From contig WACJ01000356.1 in NCBI GenBank assembly GCA_008973525.1, forward strand, positions 1 through 64,000: a stretch of DNA of 64,000 nt, in the 5' to 3' direction. Within the stretch, counting starts at the first letter, position 1. Each line of letters starts with the position of its first letter. A program made the position numbers and the translations under genes. Positions 1 through 12,150 of this stretch are shown here, piece by piece. Source of the DNA: Stenopsyche tienmushanensis. Lineage: Eukaryota; Arthropoda; Insecta; Trichoptera; Stenopsychidae. Under the pieces are notes generated by a model. That model made no database searches. It was not told the DNA's origin and saw only the letters and a list, made by a program, of their open reading frames with translations.

Positions 1-85
1 AGCGGACCGATTGGATACACTACGAGCTTGTTTAGTTACAGCTAGATATTTGCTACGTGCGCTTCTTACCCTCGTTACGGCTCTG
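1..85. repeat. Terminal fragment of the hAT-like dispersed repeat
   Basis: The first bases (AGCGGACCGATTGGATACAC) resemble an internal part of the element at 5256-6284 (AGCGGACCGGTTGGACACAG, 5478 on). The segment ends at 85 in TACCCTCGTTACGGCTCTG, which matches the right end of that element (TACCCTCATTATGGCTCTG, ending 6284). It is an internally deleted copy, cut by the window edge. No coding capacity is visible. Confidence 0.55.
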
Positions 86-558
86 ATCATTAATGAAATG
101 AACAAATATGTATATTTACGTTTGAAGCATACAGGGTTCTTGGCTTGTTTAATTATAATAGAAAATATAAAACTGAGAGAAGGACCTAATTTGTTTTGCT
201 GGATCTTAATACAAAATCAAACCAAATTCTCTTTCGAGTAAGACGTGTACCGAACCAAAATAAATCGATATTTTCGAACCGGTTTAATTCCGGACTTTGT
301 ACCAACAAAATTATTGTTTTTCCGGTTTTGGATTACGGTTCAATTCTGATTCACAGTCACGAAAAAATATAAAAATACCAATTAAAAAAATAGTAGATAC
401 AAAATTCATATTCATACGGGAGCGATTCAAATATAACCCGGAATTTTGCTGTACACATTTATTAGCGATACAGTATTTTAGCGACAGTTTAACTTGAGTT
501 GAAAAAGATTTGACTTGAAATGAAAAAGGTTTTACTTAGCGTTAAAATATTATAAACA
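86..558. other. AT-rich stretch, nothing recognised
   Basis: Low-complexity AT-rich DNA. Short open frames here have no family signature and no splice context, so I see no gene. Confidence 0.5.
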
Positions 559-783
559 CACTCAAACCTCTTTTTGTGCGATTTCGTAGTTATGGGGTTT
601 TTTCAATTGCCTTATTGTTTTCCTGTTTTTTTATTAATTTTTTTATGCGATTTTGGATATATTTTATAGAGCAGTTTCAAAGTTATGCGGTTTTTAAAAT
701 CCATGGAACGTTTCTTCACTTTTTCAAGTCATAACTTTTTTGTGCGATTTTCGGAATCTACCGCACAAAAAAAGGTTTAAGTA
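559..783. repeat. MITE-like element, copy A, with terminal inverted repeats
   Basis: The left end reads ACTCAAACCTCTTTTTGTGCG. The reverse complement of the right end reads ATACTTAAACCTTTTTTTGTG. The body carries repeated TATGCG / TGCGATTTT words. Positions 2897-3106 hold a second copy in the opposite orientation. The TIR style and length suit a non-autonomous pogo/Tigger-type element, but no transposase is present to prove the superfamily. Confidence 0.6.
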
Positions 784-2534
784 TAAAATGCAAATGAAAT
801 ATCTTTTTTTTCTACATAGTTCCTCTTATCAGACTTTTCCTCCATCGGATAAAAAGCTTTTTGATACCGTATTTTTTCTTCTTATAGCAAAAGCAACATC
901 ATTAGATTAAGAAAAAACGATTGCAAAACCATCTTGTAGCTTAAAGCTCAAAATTAAATTTGTCTTAATAAGTGTTGGTTGAGATCTAGCAATAAATGTA
1001 ATGACATGAAGATGAGGACTCATAGCTTATTACGAATATATTACCGAAAGATATTGCCTAAACAACTAACTTTGCGGGTTTTTTTTAAATATTTCAATTT
1101 GCAATAATATATTTGCACACAAAATATATGTTCGCATGTATTTGAGCAGAGCATGATTTCAATTTCTTCCATAGATCATCGATCCCGTTCAAAATGTTTG
1201 CATTGCATGATTTCGATTTAAGATCAGCGCTTCTCAATTCGCATCGATATCGTTCGAAGCGCTGTTCTAAAAGAACACTGTCAATATTATCGCTGCGGTC
1301 GTATCCGATGCTCAGACTTTCGAAAGACAATTTTGTGGCCAATCTAAAAATGTTTACTTAAATTCGTTTTACTGTCACCGAATTTCCTTATATTCTGTGG
1401 TTGGAGTAAATTATTTGTTTCGAAACTCATCAATCTCGCCGAGGTGAAGTCGAAATGTATCTTTTCTGCAAACATTCCTTTCGATGATCCAAGGATCTTC
1501 GATGTTGTCGACTCGAAAGTGTCGGCCTTGCATCGGTTATCCTGTATAGTTGCTTGCAGAATGGCATGGGATGAGTTCATGGCGCCCTGGGGCCCTAGTC
1601 GTCGCTTTAGTCATCGACGACCTTTGATTGGATTTATGAGAACTGCTGCATTTCCCGTATGTCTAAAATGTAGTAATCCTGCTTATTAAGCAATAAAGAA
1701 TCCAATGACGCAAGTTGTCAGCGGCTAATTCACTGTATCTGTAAGTATTCTTCCTCGGTGAATTTATGGGCATTATCTTTGTGAGGCTTCTTTCCCGCCG
1801 TCGCTCGGGCCATCTTCCTTTTATTGGTTGCATATAATCAAAGGGCCGGGTTACAATAAATATGTATGATTAATTGCATACCGGTTTTCGTCAAAAAATG
1901 CATGGTGTTCGGATTTTGAAAGCGATAGGATTGCGTTATGTTTAGAGGTTCTGGCCGTGACCCAGACGATCGGTGGCGCCGGGAAGCGAACCCCAGATCT
2001 TCCATATTCGGACCACTTGTGCATCTTCCACTCTTGGACCAGTCTGCTTATTCAAGCAAATTCATAATACCAAGACGAGCGACTACCAGTAACTGTACCA
2101 GCGTTCCATCTCTTCCAATCTCGACGTCTCCGCTTGTAAATACATTACAGCTGATATTAAATATAACAAGTCTAAGTCTTATATTTTGAGTTTATCCGTC
2201 GCGTATTATGTATGTAAATCAAACCGGGATTATTTGACGTCATTTCGGCTCGCATCCACGAGCGGATTAAGGGTTTTATGGACCATTCAACCGTATTGAA
2301 TTTTAGGTCTCGCCTCGTAAAAGCGTCTGTTAAAATAATGAAATGGATACGTTGCAAAAACGACAGGTTAAAATGTTTACCCCGTATACATTTTTCACTC
2401 TCGAAAGGCTATGAAAAAGAAATGCGTTTTTAAACTAAATCGTCAAAAAAATTAACGTCCCCTTTTATACACGGAAGATCCAATTTAAAATAAAATGATT
2501 TTTCTCCACTGGCAACATTATTAACATGGTAGTA
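784..2534. other. Intergenic or intronic stretch without a recognised gene
   Basis: Mostly AT-rich. A less AT-rich patch at about 1560-1640 and another at about 1930-2110 contain open frames of about 80 codons with no family signature. They could be old repeat pieces or upstream exons of the RING gene that begins at 6805 in what is visible. I cannot support a call. Confidence 0.4.
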
Positions 2535-2697
2535 TTAACACATTACGCACGGGATTACATATTAACACATTACATACAATTTGCGGTGTTTGAATTGTAA
2601 AGCAGATGCAAAAAAAGAAGCAGATCATCGAAATGCTGCTGAAATATATTTGTAAGTGCTAAACACGCATGAAGTGTTCCCGTAAGTAATGTGTTAA
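2535..2697. mobile_element. Short piggyBac-type MITE with TTAA ends
   Basis: 163 bp. The left end is TTAACACATTACGCACGGGA. The reverse complement of the right end is TTAACACATTACTTACGGGA, so the terminal inverted repeats agree at all but a few positions and include TTAA at both outer edges. TTAA target sites and TTAAC-starting termini are a piggyBac-superfamily trait. It has no coding capacity. Confidence 0.65.
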
Positions 2698-2896
2698 AAT
2701 ATGATCAAGCTTTGTTATAATGGGTTAGTTCCTGCCAAATCCAGATTATGGAATCAATTTCACCGTATCTGCAACTTTAGAACAGAGGATTCAAACTCAA
2801 TAGCTAACATGGACCTAAATAAAAAATCTTAAGTTTAGGTGGGCCGCAAAAAGTATATAATTGTTCATAGAAACGTAGATTTATTTATATATATAT

Positions 2897-3106
2897 ATAC
2901 TTAAACTTTTTTTTGTGCGATAGATGCGTTCCGTGGAAAATCGCACAAAAAAAGCTATGACTTACATTAAAAAAAAAGTGAAGATGTGTTCCATGGATTT
3001 TAAAAACCGCATAACTTTGAAACAGTTATACAAAATATATTCAAAATCGCATAAAAAAAATAATTTAAAAAAAAAACAGGAAAACAAAAAGGTTACTAAA
3101 AAAATA
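2897..3106. repeat. MITE-like element, copy B, inverted relative to copy A
   Basis: Starts ATACTTAAACTTTTTTTTGT and runs through GTTCCATGGATTTTAAAAAC, which is the reverse complement of GTTTTTAAAATCCATGGAAC in copy A (559-783). The second terminal repeat is not clear, so the far end is probably truncated in the A-rich tail near 3100. Confidence 0.6.
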
Positions 3107-5255
3107 ACATTTTTGGTAACATTTAAAGGACGTCTTGCATAATTGGTAAGATTTTAAAGATGTTCGCATTGGAACTGTCCTTTGATGTTTAAGATTTTGT
3201 TAATTTTATTTTTTAAAATTTCAAAATTGTAAGATTAGCTGAATTAAACTACGAAATTAAGACTTTTCACTCAAGGTTTTGCTAAAAAAATGTACATTAC
3301 TATCAAAGGGGCGCATTATACCTATGATTTTTAAGGACAGGAAAAGACCGGACCGCCCAAAATTTATTACAAATGCTGAGGATATCTTCATTATATTATC
3401 GCTCAAAAGAAATCGTCGTCTTACAAATTTTTAGCTAAGCACAAAATGGAACGAAACTAGAGCATCTAATGTGTCATTTTTTGTGCGTGTGTGTCAAATA
3501 TTTATGGACGTGTAGCGCTTAAGAAATTCAAATTAAATAAACAGATACTAATCAATTTTCTGTCCTCATTCTCCATAGTAATTGTTAACGATGTGATTTT
3601 ATTTTTCTTGATAAAATTTAAAGAAACATCATAAGAGTCTTCGGGAAGTACTGATTTCTAGAAAAACTTCAGCGAACGAGAGTGCTCTATACATTCGGAC
3701 CAATTTTGTAAGATCTACAACAAATATTGAATGGAAAACTATTCTAACAAATCAAACAAATTTAAAATGCAAGATATTTGCACTATAGTCGAGCATTTTG
3801 CTCCGTATATAGTTTTAAATTTTAAATCAGACTGCATCTACATACCAAATGGATCACACGAAATGTTCATGCTTGAATAGGATGTTTATGCGCCACTTCT
3901 GAATTAAATATTACACATAGATGCGACAAATATAAAAATCTGTTTGATTGCTGCGTATACATTCCTATACCATTTTAAACTTTGGTGAGTTGTTGGGTGT
4001 GCATCCAAAAAGGTTTTTAAATTAGCACAAGCATGGTTTGACGGATGCACCATTTTGGCGCATATTGGTCTGATAAAGTGAAGCAGGGCCGCGGGATTGG
4101 GGAGAAGAAAGATGCGCACGCAATACGCGGAGAGAGGGAGACCGCGTTACACGTGACCTGAAGCAATAAATCACGTAACTGTACTACTGCGTTTCTTTTT
4201 AAATAAATACTAAGCGCATGTGTCTTCATTGTGGTGACTTTTTTTATCATAATAATCTCATTCATTTTCGAAAAATAAGATCAATTATGTTTGAATGCCC
4301 CCGGATGAAATATTAATTCGAGTCGATTTACAAAGTATAGTATATTAAATAGAGAACTGGTTCAATTGCGCTTCTAGAATTGCTATATCTGCATCGACGC
4401 CTCCATCATCAACACATGTTGACAATCTTGTCATTCAAAATATGACAAAATAGCGGCCAAAAATGCGGTTCGATGCTCATAGGTGTACTAAATTATTTGT
4501 CAATTAACGGTTGAATTTTTCGATCGGCGCCGTATTAATGGGCAAGCTCCGAATGTCTAATACGGACAATTGCATATGTAAATTTGAGCCTCGGAACCCA
4601 TTGAAAATTTCAATTTTCTACGCACATGAAAGACCATGAATTATAGAAAACCACTCGGTTCATCATAGCCGGCGCGGAATTAAGACGCTCACGATGGTGT
4701 CAAAGTTCTGCTTTCATTCTTGGAATGTCGCTTTATCGAATGAATTTTTTTTTTGGTGATTCGCCGCCCATTTTATAATTGCCAAAACGGGATTTTACCC
4801 TTTGACATGATCATGACATCGAAAAAATGCAGCTATCCAATGCCGTCGTAATACGTTTTCGTCGATTGTGATACGAACCCATTAGTTTCGATGAGCTTAT
4901 GGATCAGATCACTTTTGTTCGGCATATTGAAGTATAAAATGTAATTGGTGTTCGATCGAGTTTATCCGTCGTGTTGGAAGGCGGCTCAAAGGGGGTGGCA
5001 GCTGAGATAATTGCTCCTCTCTTCCGGGGCAATCGTTTAACGCTGATAATCCTGTTAGTCCAGCGACTGTAACTTAAATCGGCAACTCTAAAGCTTTGGA
5101 TCTAAATTAAACAAGCAAACAGTCGACAGCCACTTTGGCTTTGCTACATGGATTGCCTTTGATGCTTGTAACTATAATAGAACTTTTAATTTGATGTGTA
5201 CACATTTTCCAATGTGCATACATTGTATTAATTTTGAATATAAATGCATAATTAT
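3107..5255. other. Intergenic stretch with repeat fragments only
   Basis: No exon with splice context was found. One dispersed repeat (3946-4060) is entered separately. A moderately GC-rich segment at about 4950-5060 has no recognisable reading frame. Confidence 0.4.
3946..4060 (+). repeat. Dispersed repeat family, possible Helitron-like
   Basis: The words CATTCCTATACC, AAACTTTGGTGAGTTGTTGG and GGTTTTTAAATTAGCACAA recur at 55906-55980, and the first part recurs at 60115-60175. The wording (a start-region sentence followed by GATGAAACTTTGG) is like non-autonomous Helitrons of insects. That assignment is inference; the repetition is directly visible. Confidence 0.45.
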
Positions 5256-6284
5256 CAGGGTCGTAACAAGGGGGTGGCAAAGCAGGCGCCTGCTACGGGC
5301 GCAACTGGACATGGGGCGCAAAACGCAGAATGCTTGCCTAATCAACCCACAGCCCACCCGATCAATCTTCTTCGAACCACTTCGATTGGCATTGAGAGTT
5401 CATAATCGTTCTGTAGACATGTTTGGGTATGGTGTCCGATCGCATGGCGCTCATTTATCATGTCAGCGGTCCGAAAAGCGGACCGGTTGGACACAGACCT
5501 TGTGACCACCCCTTTTAGGGCTTTTTGCGGCATTTTCGGGGATAAAACCCGGGGCTTTCTATGAATTGTACGATTACGGAAGCCCCCTCAGAGACTAACC
5601 TACATTGGTGGCCCGCGCTAAATGAGGTCGCGGACGAGTCTAGACTCCCACCCAACCATAAAAACTATATATTTATTTATTTATCTTACCATATATTCAG
5701 GTTTTGCACCTTGCTGTATACTTTTGTTCAGCGGGTTGGTATGATCCCGAATAGTGGGACCATTGTATTGGTTCTGGGTATTTCTGAAGTGGTTACCTCA
5801 TTTGGTCGACCACTGAGTTGTTCGTCTTGGCAGTTCGTACGGCCACGTTTAAACTTTGCCACCCATAAAACCCCAGGGGGGGGGGAGCCATCCCTACGCC
5901 CGTGGGCAACGGTTGAACCCCTGCGTCGGTTTGCTCATCAAACGCAGCTGGGGTATCCCAGCTAGCATGAGTTGGGTCACCCTGTGCTGCGCACCCATAA
6001 AGGGGTGTGTGGAACAGCCGATTACAGTAGTTAGTGGAGACTGTGTCAAAGGCTCACCACTATCCTCAACAGCCTAGGCAAACAGGGGAGAACGGTTTTA
6101 GGCTGTTTGAATGGCGACTTGTCTCCGTGGCTATTTGATCATCTGCTGCAGCCCCCTTCAAACTGAGGTTGGACTCGTGGTGGCAGTGAACCCGCGGTAG
6201 TCCCTTGAACTTAGCTTAAACAAATTCACTGAGAACGTTCATGGGGGGGCAAGTTAGATGCTTCATACCCTCATTATGGCTCTG
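5256..6284. mobile_element. hAT-like non-autonomous composite element, copy 1
   Basis: 1029 bp. Left end CAGGGTCGTAACAAGGGGGT; reverse complement of the right end CAGAGCCATAATGAGGGTAT. The CAGRG start of the imperfect inverted ends is hAT-like. CATAATTAT lies immediately left (5247-5255) and again just right (6294-6302), separated from the right end by 9 bases of ACATA-type repeat, so it may be a blurred target duplication. Inside it, 5740-5878 holds a mariner transposase fragment. Positions 5256-5878 match 56384-57153 in reverse orientation with the same internal order. Confidence 0.6.
5740..5878 (-). mobile_element. mariner transposase N-terminal fragment inside the composite element
   Basis: The minus strand encodes FKRGRTNCQDEQLSGRPNEV, with disruptions. 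This corresponds to the helix-turn-helix to linker part of mariner transposases (pattern EFKRGRTSC...SGRPNEVTT). Only about 45 residues remain and there is no catalytic domain. The homologous part of copy 2 is longer (56384-56815). Confidence 0.65.
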
Positions 6285-6804
6285 ACATACATACATAATT
6301 ATATCACTATAAAAAAAAGAACATAATATAAGAATATAATTTAAATATGTATATGTATGCAGACATTAACGAATGCCAATACTTATTTATATGATTTATA
6401 ATTTTGTACAATACTTCATAATAATGAAGAAACAATTTTTTTTAATATAAAGACACAATATAAGAATTTATGGAGTACATCACCGTCAAAAATAATTAAA
6501 TTCAAAAATAGCCATATGCTAATTTTCAAAGTCATCAAAGAATACGCTACGGAGAAAGTGATAATTATAGGAGTATACTATTTTAAGCTGACATAGCGTC
6601 ACAAAATACATTAACGTCATTGTGTAGGTTTTAATTGTGACAATCATTATGTATAACGTATTCGCTAATTTGAACACTGAATGAATTTAACTATAAAAAA
6701 GCAAACTCTACATAGAAAATCATTGTATTAAAAACATGTATACTTGGCTTTGAACTACAGCATATTTCAAAATTGATAACAGATCTTTATTTTTATTGTT
6801 ACAG
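6285..6804. other. AT-rich sequence, probably intron upstream of the first visible RING exon
   Basis: It ends in a good acceptor (TTTTTATTGTTACAG at 6804) that feeds the exon at 6805, so at least its right part must be intronic to the RING gene. The donor it pairs with was not found. Confidence 0.5.
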
Positions 6805-8636
6805 GATAAACTTTTAAACAAATTAGAAGAAAACGAACCAGAACTAGCAACATGCCAGGAAGAGGAGGTAAACATTTTTTTACTTTGCTTTAATACATTA
6901 TTGCTATTTTAATATCATATAAAAACAATGATCAATAAATATTAAAGATACCAATTGGCTATTAATTAATACATTTAAAATTTATAGTGCGTGATATGCG
7001 TGAACGCAAAAGCAACTATGCAAACATCTCCATGTGGCCATCGAGTCGTCTGCCGCAAATGCTTTGTAAAAACCATTCAGATGGCAGTAAGTCAAAGACT
7101 ACTACCGCTGCGATGTGTGATCTGCCGGGCCAAGATATTAAGACTCAAACAAACTTTACCCACCAGCAAAAGTTGGCAGGTGAGTCTTCCGCTTTAAAAT
7201 TCAATACATAATTTTACAAACTCAATTATTTAGCATCTTAATATATTCGATATTGAATTCACAGGTCCCAGGATCAGCCAGTACTTATTCAATGGGAAAA
7301 GCTTGGGGCCTTGCTGGATCAGCGAGTGCTTATTCAGTGGGGGCACATTCTGTTCCCAATTCAGCTAGTTTATACTCGATGACCAGTGGTTCATCATCAC
7401 TTTCAGGTTTTATTACAGTTTTTATCGTCTATTTACGACCATTTAAAATTTTAATTTGTACATATACAAATTGATTAAATCTGTAATATTATAGGGGTGT
7501 CTTCGGTGTCATCAAGTAGCGGTGGTGTCAGTGGTAGCGTTGGAGGACCCGGTGGATGTGGTCGTGTATGTGGAGGAGGTGACTGCGCCGGTGGTTGCTT
7601 GGGCGCAGTACCACGTCGCCTATCAATTCGCCAACCTGCTTCCAGTGCGTTGAGACGTTCTCAACATCATGCAATGAAGGTATTGTAACAAATCTCTTAA
7701 AAATATATGAATTATTAATATAAATCGTTACATTTTAATTAACTTATGGAACACTTCCCTATAAATTAATTTATTTTAACGTGGAATCTGTTCACATTCC
7801 ATAAAATAAAATATCTTTTACCGTCCGTTTCAGTTGCGACTTCAAGATTATAGAGGAAATAGTTACTCTAGTGATGCATCTACTCCGACAGGACGTTTAC
7901 CGCCGATAAAAGAATTTCAAAGAGACTTCCGTGCTTCCCAAATGAACCCTATAAAAGAGGTTCGTAAAGATTCTAGAGTAACTTCTGTGGGAATTTCAAA
8001 AGACGATCTTGTTTGTCCTGCAAGTACACCCCCTGGTTATCTCCCCATCAGTACAAATCCTATCGGTTCAACGTCAACTAGAATAAGGTCTGTATTATAT
8101 AATAATAAATCTATGATTAATGTTGTAAGATAATAATAAAATGTTAAATGCTTATTAACTGTTGCAGATGTGCACAGAAGATTTTAACCCAATTAGAAAC
8201 CACTCCAATCAAAAAAACCAATAACCACTACCGTATTCCTCAGCGCAATATAAAAAACGATAACTCTAGCAATAAATCCCATAATCGTAATAATAATGTG
8301 GCTGAAAGTGATAAAGGTTCTAATTCATTAAATAATAATGCACAAGGTGTTAAACTTAAGAGCAAAGAAGAGAATAATAAAAAAGACGATGAACAAATTA
8401 AAAAGCAAGAAGAAAAAAATAAAAAAGCCGAAAAGAATGACAATAAGAAAAATGAAATTGCCGAGCGGAAGCGAGAAGAAAAACTCAAATTGAGAGCCGA
8501 AAAAGAAGCCAAAAAAGAAGCCAAGAGAGAAGCGAAGGAAGAAGAAAGACAGGCGAAGCTTCTAGCAAAAGAAGAAAAGAAAAAGGCAAAGAAGGAGGCT
8601 AAACAAGCACTACTGGCAGATAAGGATAAAAAATAA
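6805..8636 (+). CDS. RING-type zinc finger protein with Lys/Glu-rich tail (5' end missing)
   Basis: Visible exons: 6805-6867, 6988-7179, 7265-7406, 7495-7679, 7834-8087, 8168-8636. All junctions are GT-AG and phases agree, giving 434 residues and a stop at 8634-8636. The first visible exon begins at an acceptor, so the start codon lies further left or outside the window. Residues 22-75 form a C3HC4-like RING: CVIC, then CGHRVVCRKC, then CVIC, the usual layout of E3 ubiquitin ligases. Next come Ser/Gly-rich repeats (SASTYS, SASAYS, SASLYS) and a Gly/Cys-rich stretch. The last 120 or so residues are almost entirely Lys, Glu, Ala and Asn, likely a long charged helix. An AATAAA lies at 8656-8661. 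E3 ligase activity is inferred from the RING only; I do not recognise the specific orthologue. Confidence 0.8.
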
Positions 8637-10729
8637 CTCTAACTGTAAATACAAAAATAAATAATACTTAGCGTAGACGGCTAGTCAGTGTCAGTAGAAA
8701 TACGTAAGCATGTCAATTTTGAAATGCAATATCACTTAGTTTATACATTGAATATTCAGCGAAGAGAGTTCTCGAGACGAAAACGGCTGATATTTGAAAG
8801 ACATGCTTCCAAATTACAGGATTGGAATTGTTAAATAAATATATATTGAAACTGTCCATTGGAAATGATTAACGTAGCGAAAAATATTTTTGGCAATAAT
8901 ATTTAAACTTCTCGATAAACATTAAACTTCTAAATAAGCATAGATCAATTAAATGAAAATTATTTTTTATGATTGTGCCACGAAGGAACCCATACGAGAT
9001 AGCAGGGGGTGTACTGACCGACGGTATGCTTTTTGATCAGGAGGAAGGAAATAAGGATCGCAGGAAAAATTTAAGGCGACGTTACTAGCTTCCCATAAAT
9101 TTACAATCTAGATTTTTTTATAATTAACCTAAAGTAGTTTTTAAAGCGGAGGACGTGCACTTCGCGTTCAGTTAAATTGCATATTTATAATGTTCATATG
9201 TAGATACAGTTAGAACTTGCTATTTTTTACAAATAAATATAGGTATATTTTCATAGTAAATTATTTATAAAAAACGGAGCGATTTCGAAACGATGTTGAA
9301 AATTGAAAAAAAAAGAAAATCTGGTTGAATATTTTAAGGTTCCTTAAAAATTTTCTCTACGGGCAGACGAGCACCCTTCTATTTGTGCAAGCTGCCTTTC
9401 TTTTCATTCTTGAAGTTATATGTGATAATAAAATGCATATACCATTATCAAGTTCAAATTTTCATATACATCAACATGCGTTGGGAAAACTATTGGGAAT
9501 AATTGGGATATATGCTTTACGAAATTAATTTAAATCACATTTCATTCGGTCAAAATTATGAACAATCTTTTAATAAACTATTATTTTTGTTTTCGTATAC
9601 TAAAATCAACGCCGATTGATTTACCGGTGATCTTTATACATGTTTTAAAAGCCTCACATATATCCTTCAATGTTCCCATTGTAAATGAACGTCTATCTAT
9701 GCTTACACATCTATATATATGTAGGTATATATATGTGTAGGCGCATCATGAATGTTTATGTATTTTAAATATTTATTTTGTACAATATGCTTTTATTCTT
9801 AATCTGTAAATTGTTAAATTTGTCTGTATGTAGTTTACTACAGGATTAAATTTAAGTACTACTGTAGTGATTCATATCAATTTACGTAGACTAGTTACAA
9901 ATTATAATCAACTTTTAAGTCAGGTCCTAATGCCGAAATAATAAAATTAAAACATTGTAATGTCCTAAAAATGTTAATAAATAAATAAATTTACCTGTTA
10001 TATTATTTTCTAATCATTTAATATGTTTTGACATTGTTTTCTTGCGGCATTATTAAATCATTATTCGATACATATTCATTATAAGCTTTAAAATTGAAAG
10101 ATAAGTAAGTACTAAACGACCTATAAAAGCAACATTAGTTTTATATTTATTAGCGTAAGTAAGATTCCTAAGGAAGATGAATTGCTATATACGAGTAGAT
10201 TACAACATATTTATAAGCTTGAGATCATCGTCACATTCCAATAATCAATAGTTTAAATGTATTTAATAAAGAACCAACACAAAACCAATTTAAGAATGGA
10301 TCATATAAATATTTGAATTTAAATTTATTCATAATTATATATTAAACCTTTGCATTTGAGAAGCGTATCTTAGACGTCGTGGTGTGTTTAAGCTAACTCA
10401 AGTGGTATTAAACGATAATTATCTTTATTTTGAGCTTCCAATAGTTAAGAGCAGAACCAATTCATAGATTCTTTAACGCATGTTGAAATCTTGGTTGAGA
10501 TACGAACCATCTATTGAAAAACTAGGGTGTTCTCAGCCTACATGCCGCATTATAGTGAAATCGTTGGAATTTGAAGACGTGAAATACCTAGGCTTGGGAT
10601 GGGATCAGCAAAAAAAATAAGGAACATATTCATCATTAGAAGAAAACATGTTTTATAACCAAAATGTAATTCTAATATGTATTCGGCATAATAGGGTTGT
10701 GACTTGGACACAACTGGCAGTGTGTAGGA
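8637..10729. other. AT-rich intergenic stretch
   Basis: The 3' flank of the RING gene. No exon, RNA gene or clear element was seen. Short open frames near 9325-9740 look like chance in AT-rich DNA. Confidence 0.5.
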
Positions 10730-11090
10730 ACATTATGCGTGTTGGATATTAAACGTGCGCCTATATCTGGCGCAATAAGGTCCTATAACATCCGTCTGCA
10801 ATTGCAGACGTGTCCACAAATGTGTTAAAATCACTAAGATTTCCTTTTCTGAAATGATCACGGGTTGGACTCGGATCACGGGAAACAATTCGGATGGTAG
10901 CTCTGTTGAATGGAAAAGCCAAGCCAAATATATTGGAATGATTCTGTATTCCAAGCTCAAGTGTGGAGCGCAAATGTTGTGAGCATGTAAGGCTGCGGGC
11001 TGGCAGCCATGGGAGCGCTTGGCTACATTGTCTGCTGATGCAGCACCCTATTGACTTTCAACAAGCTACTCCACTAGAGATCATTTGGTA
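10730..11090 (+). mobile_element. R1-clade non-LTR retrotransposon fragment (reverse transcriptase C-terminal side)
   Basis: With frame breaks, the plus strand reads NIFGMILYSKLKCGAQ followed by ACKAAGWQPWERLATL. This matches the 'KYLGV.LDSKLKFG.H...A..KA......L..LMPN' block downstream of the RT active site in R1-clade elements. Stops and frameshifts make it a dead fragment. The edges are approximate. Confidence 0.55.
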
Positions 11091-11677
11091 ATCTGTAGTA
11101 GATCAAAACTGTGCTATTGAGTAGACATTCGCCAGGCTTGGAATCGAGCTTCAACTCTCAGTTCCAATGAAACCGTTTAAATAGAATTTAAAATAAAAAA
11201 TAAATAGCGTCGATAAAGCTGACTAATTCATATTGTTTTATGAGAAAATCTTGCAAATGGTGAAGAAAGATTTTTTCTGGGGATTAGAGATCTATGCAAT
11301 AAATAGCTACATCTTATATAAGATGTCAGCTAGAAAAGATCAAAGATACTACACAATGGAAAGATATAAAATATAATTTTTACATAAAAACATGTTATTG
11401 AAACGCATTATTGTCTAAACATACGTCTAATGTTCAATAAAGAATTGATAAATCTTGTTTATCCTTCATAATCTTGCATGTTATGTATCACTGCTCTTCG
11501 ATGGAAATTAATTCCGACCCATGTCCAAATTTAATACGTAATTGATTGGATTTACATGGAATAATAATAAAAAATCGAGTCATTTTAATTTTAATATCTA
11601 CATATATTATTACAATAAAGTTTTAATCAACAAAGACTTCATCCGGAAAGATTCCATAGATGAAATTAAATACCCAT
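11091..11677. other. AT-rich spacer 3' of NDUFB5
   Basis: Nothing gene-like seen between the retrotransposon fragment and the NDUFB5 stop codon at 11678-11680. Confidence 0.45.
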
Positions 11678-12150
11678 TTAATTACGTCGCTCAAATTCAC
11701 CGGCAACTTCTTTGGACGCACGATAGTATTTCGTTATTGCGGGCTTATAAAAGTAGGCTTGATAATCTTGTCGTTCGGCCATTTTCTTCTTAATTTCTCG
11801 CTCCAGCATTACAATTTGAGACTGAAATGAGAATTCGCAAAAATCACGTCGTGCAATAAAACGAGCATCGTATTGACACATGTTGAATGGTTACCTTCTC
11901 GTATTCCTCGTACAAGAAATGCATATATTTTTCGTAGTCTTGCTGTGGATTGGTGTGGAAATAACGCGCGATGAATCGCGTAATTGGATGCCTGTTATAT
12001 TCCCAGTATTTCGGAGTGTAGCCTTCTGGAATTGGCGTGAGGGTAGCCGGTCCAATGAATACGTTACAATATGTGATAACGGCGGCGAGCGGAATTACTC
12101 CAAGCATGACGTAAAAATGAAGTAGATCCTTAAATTTGTGCCACTGCCAT
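11678..12150 (-). CDS. NDUFB5: NADH:ubiquinone oxidoreductase subunit B5 (SGDH), C-terminal exons
   Basis: Accessory subunit of mitochondrial complex I, inner membrane. Two exons are clear: 11895-12150 and the terminal exon 11678-11821, both with GT-AG borders. They read WHKFKDLLHFYVMLGVIPLA (membrane segment), then IPEGYTPKYWEYNRHPITRF and ARYFHTNPQQDYEKYM, ending KEVAGEFERRN. The IPEGY...WEY..HPI.R...R motif is the family hallmark. The exon at 12150 opens at an acceptor, so the presequence and first residues are encoded further upstream (to the right), where I could not identify the exon. NDUFS1 lies next on the same strand. The entry is therefore partial at its 5' end. Confidence 0.87.

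Noticed and set aside
1938..2189. 83-codon plus-strand frame starting FRGSGRDPDDRWRRE
   Set aside because: No family signature, no splice context and no second copy. It may be repeat debris; it could not be supported as a gene.
5561..6077. Two plus-strand frames of 134 and 73 codons
   Set aside because: They fall inside the hAT-like composite element and run antisense to the mariner fragment. They are not conserved in the second copy.
8240..8524. Minus-strand Ser/Leu/Phe-rich frame opposite the RING gene tail
   Set aside because: It is the complement of the Lys/Glu-rich coding tail, with no independent features.
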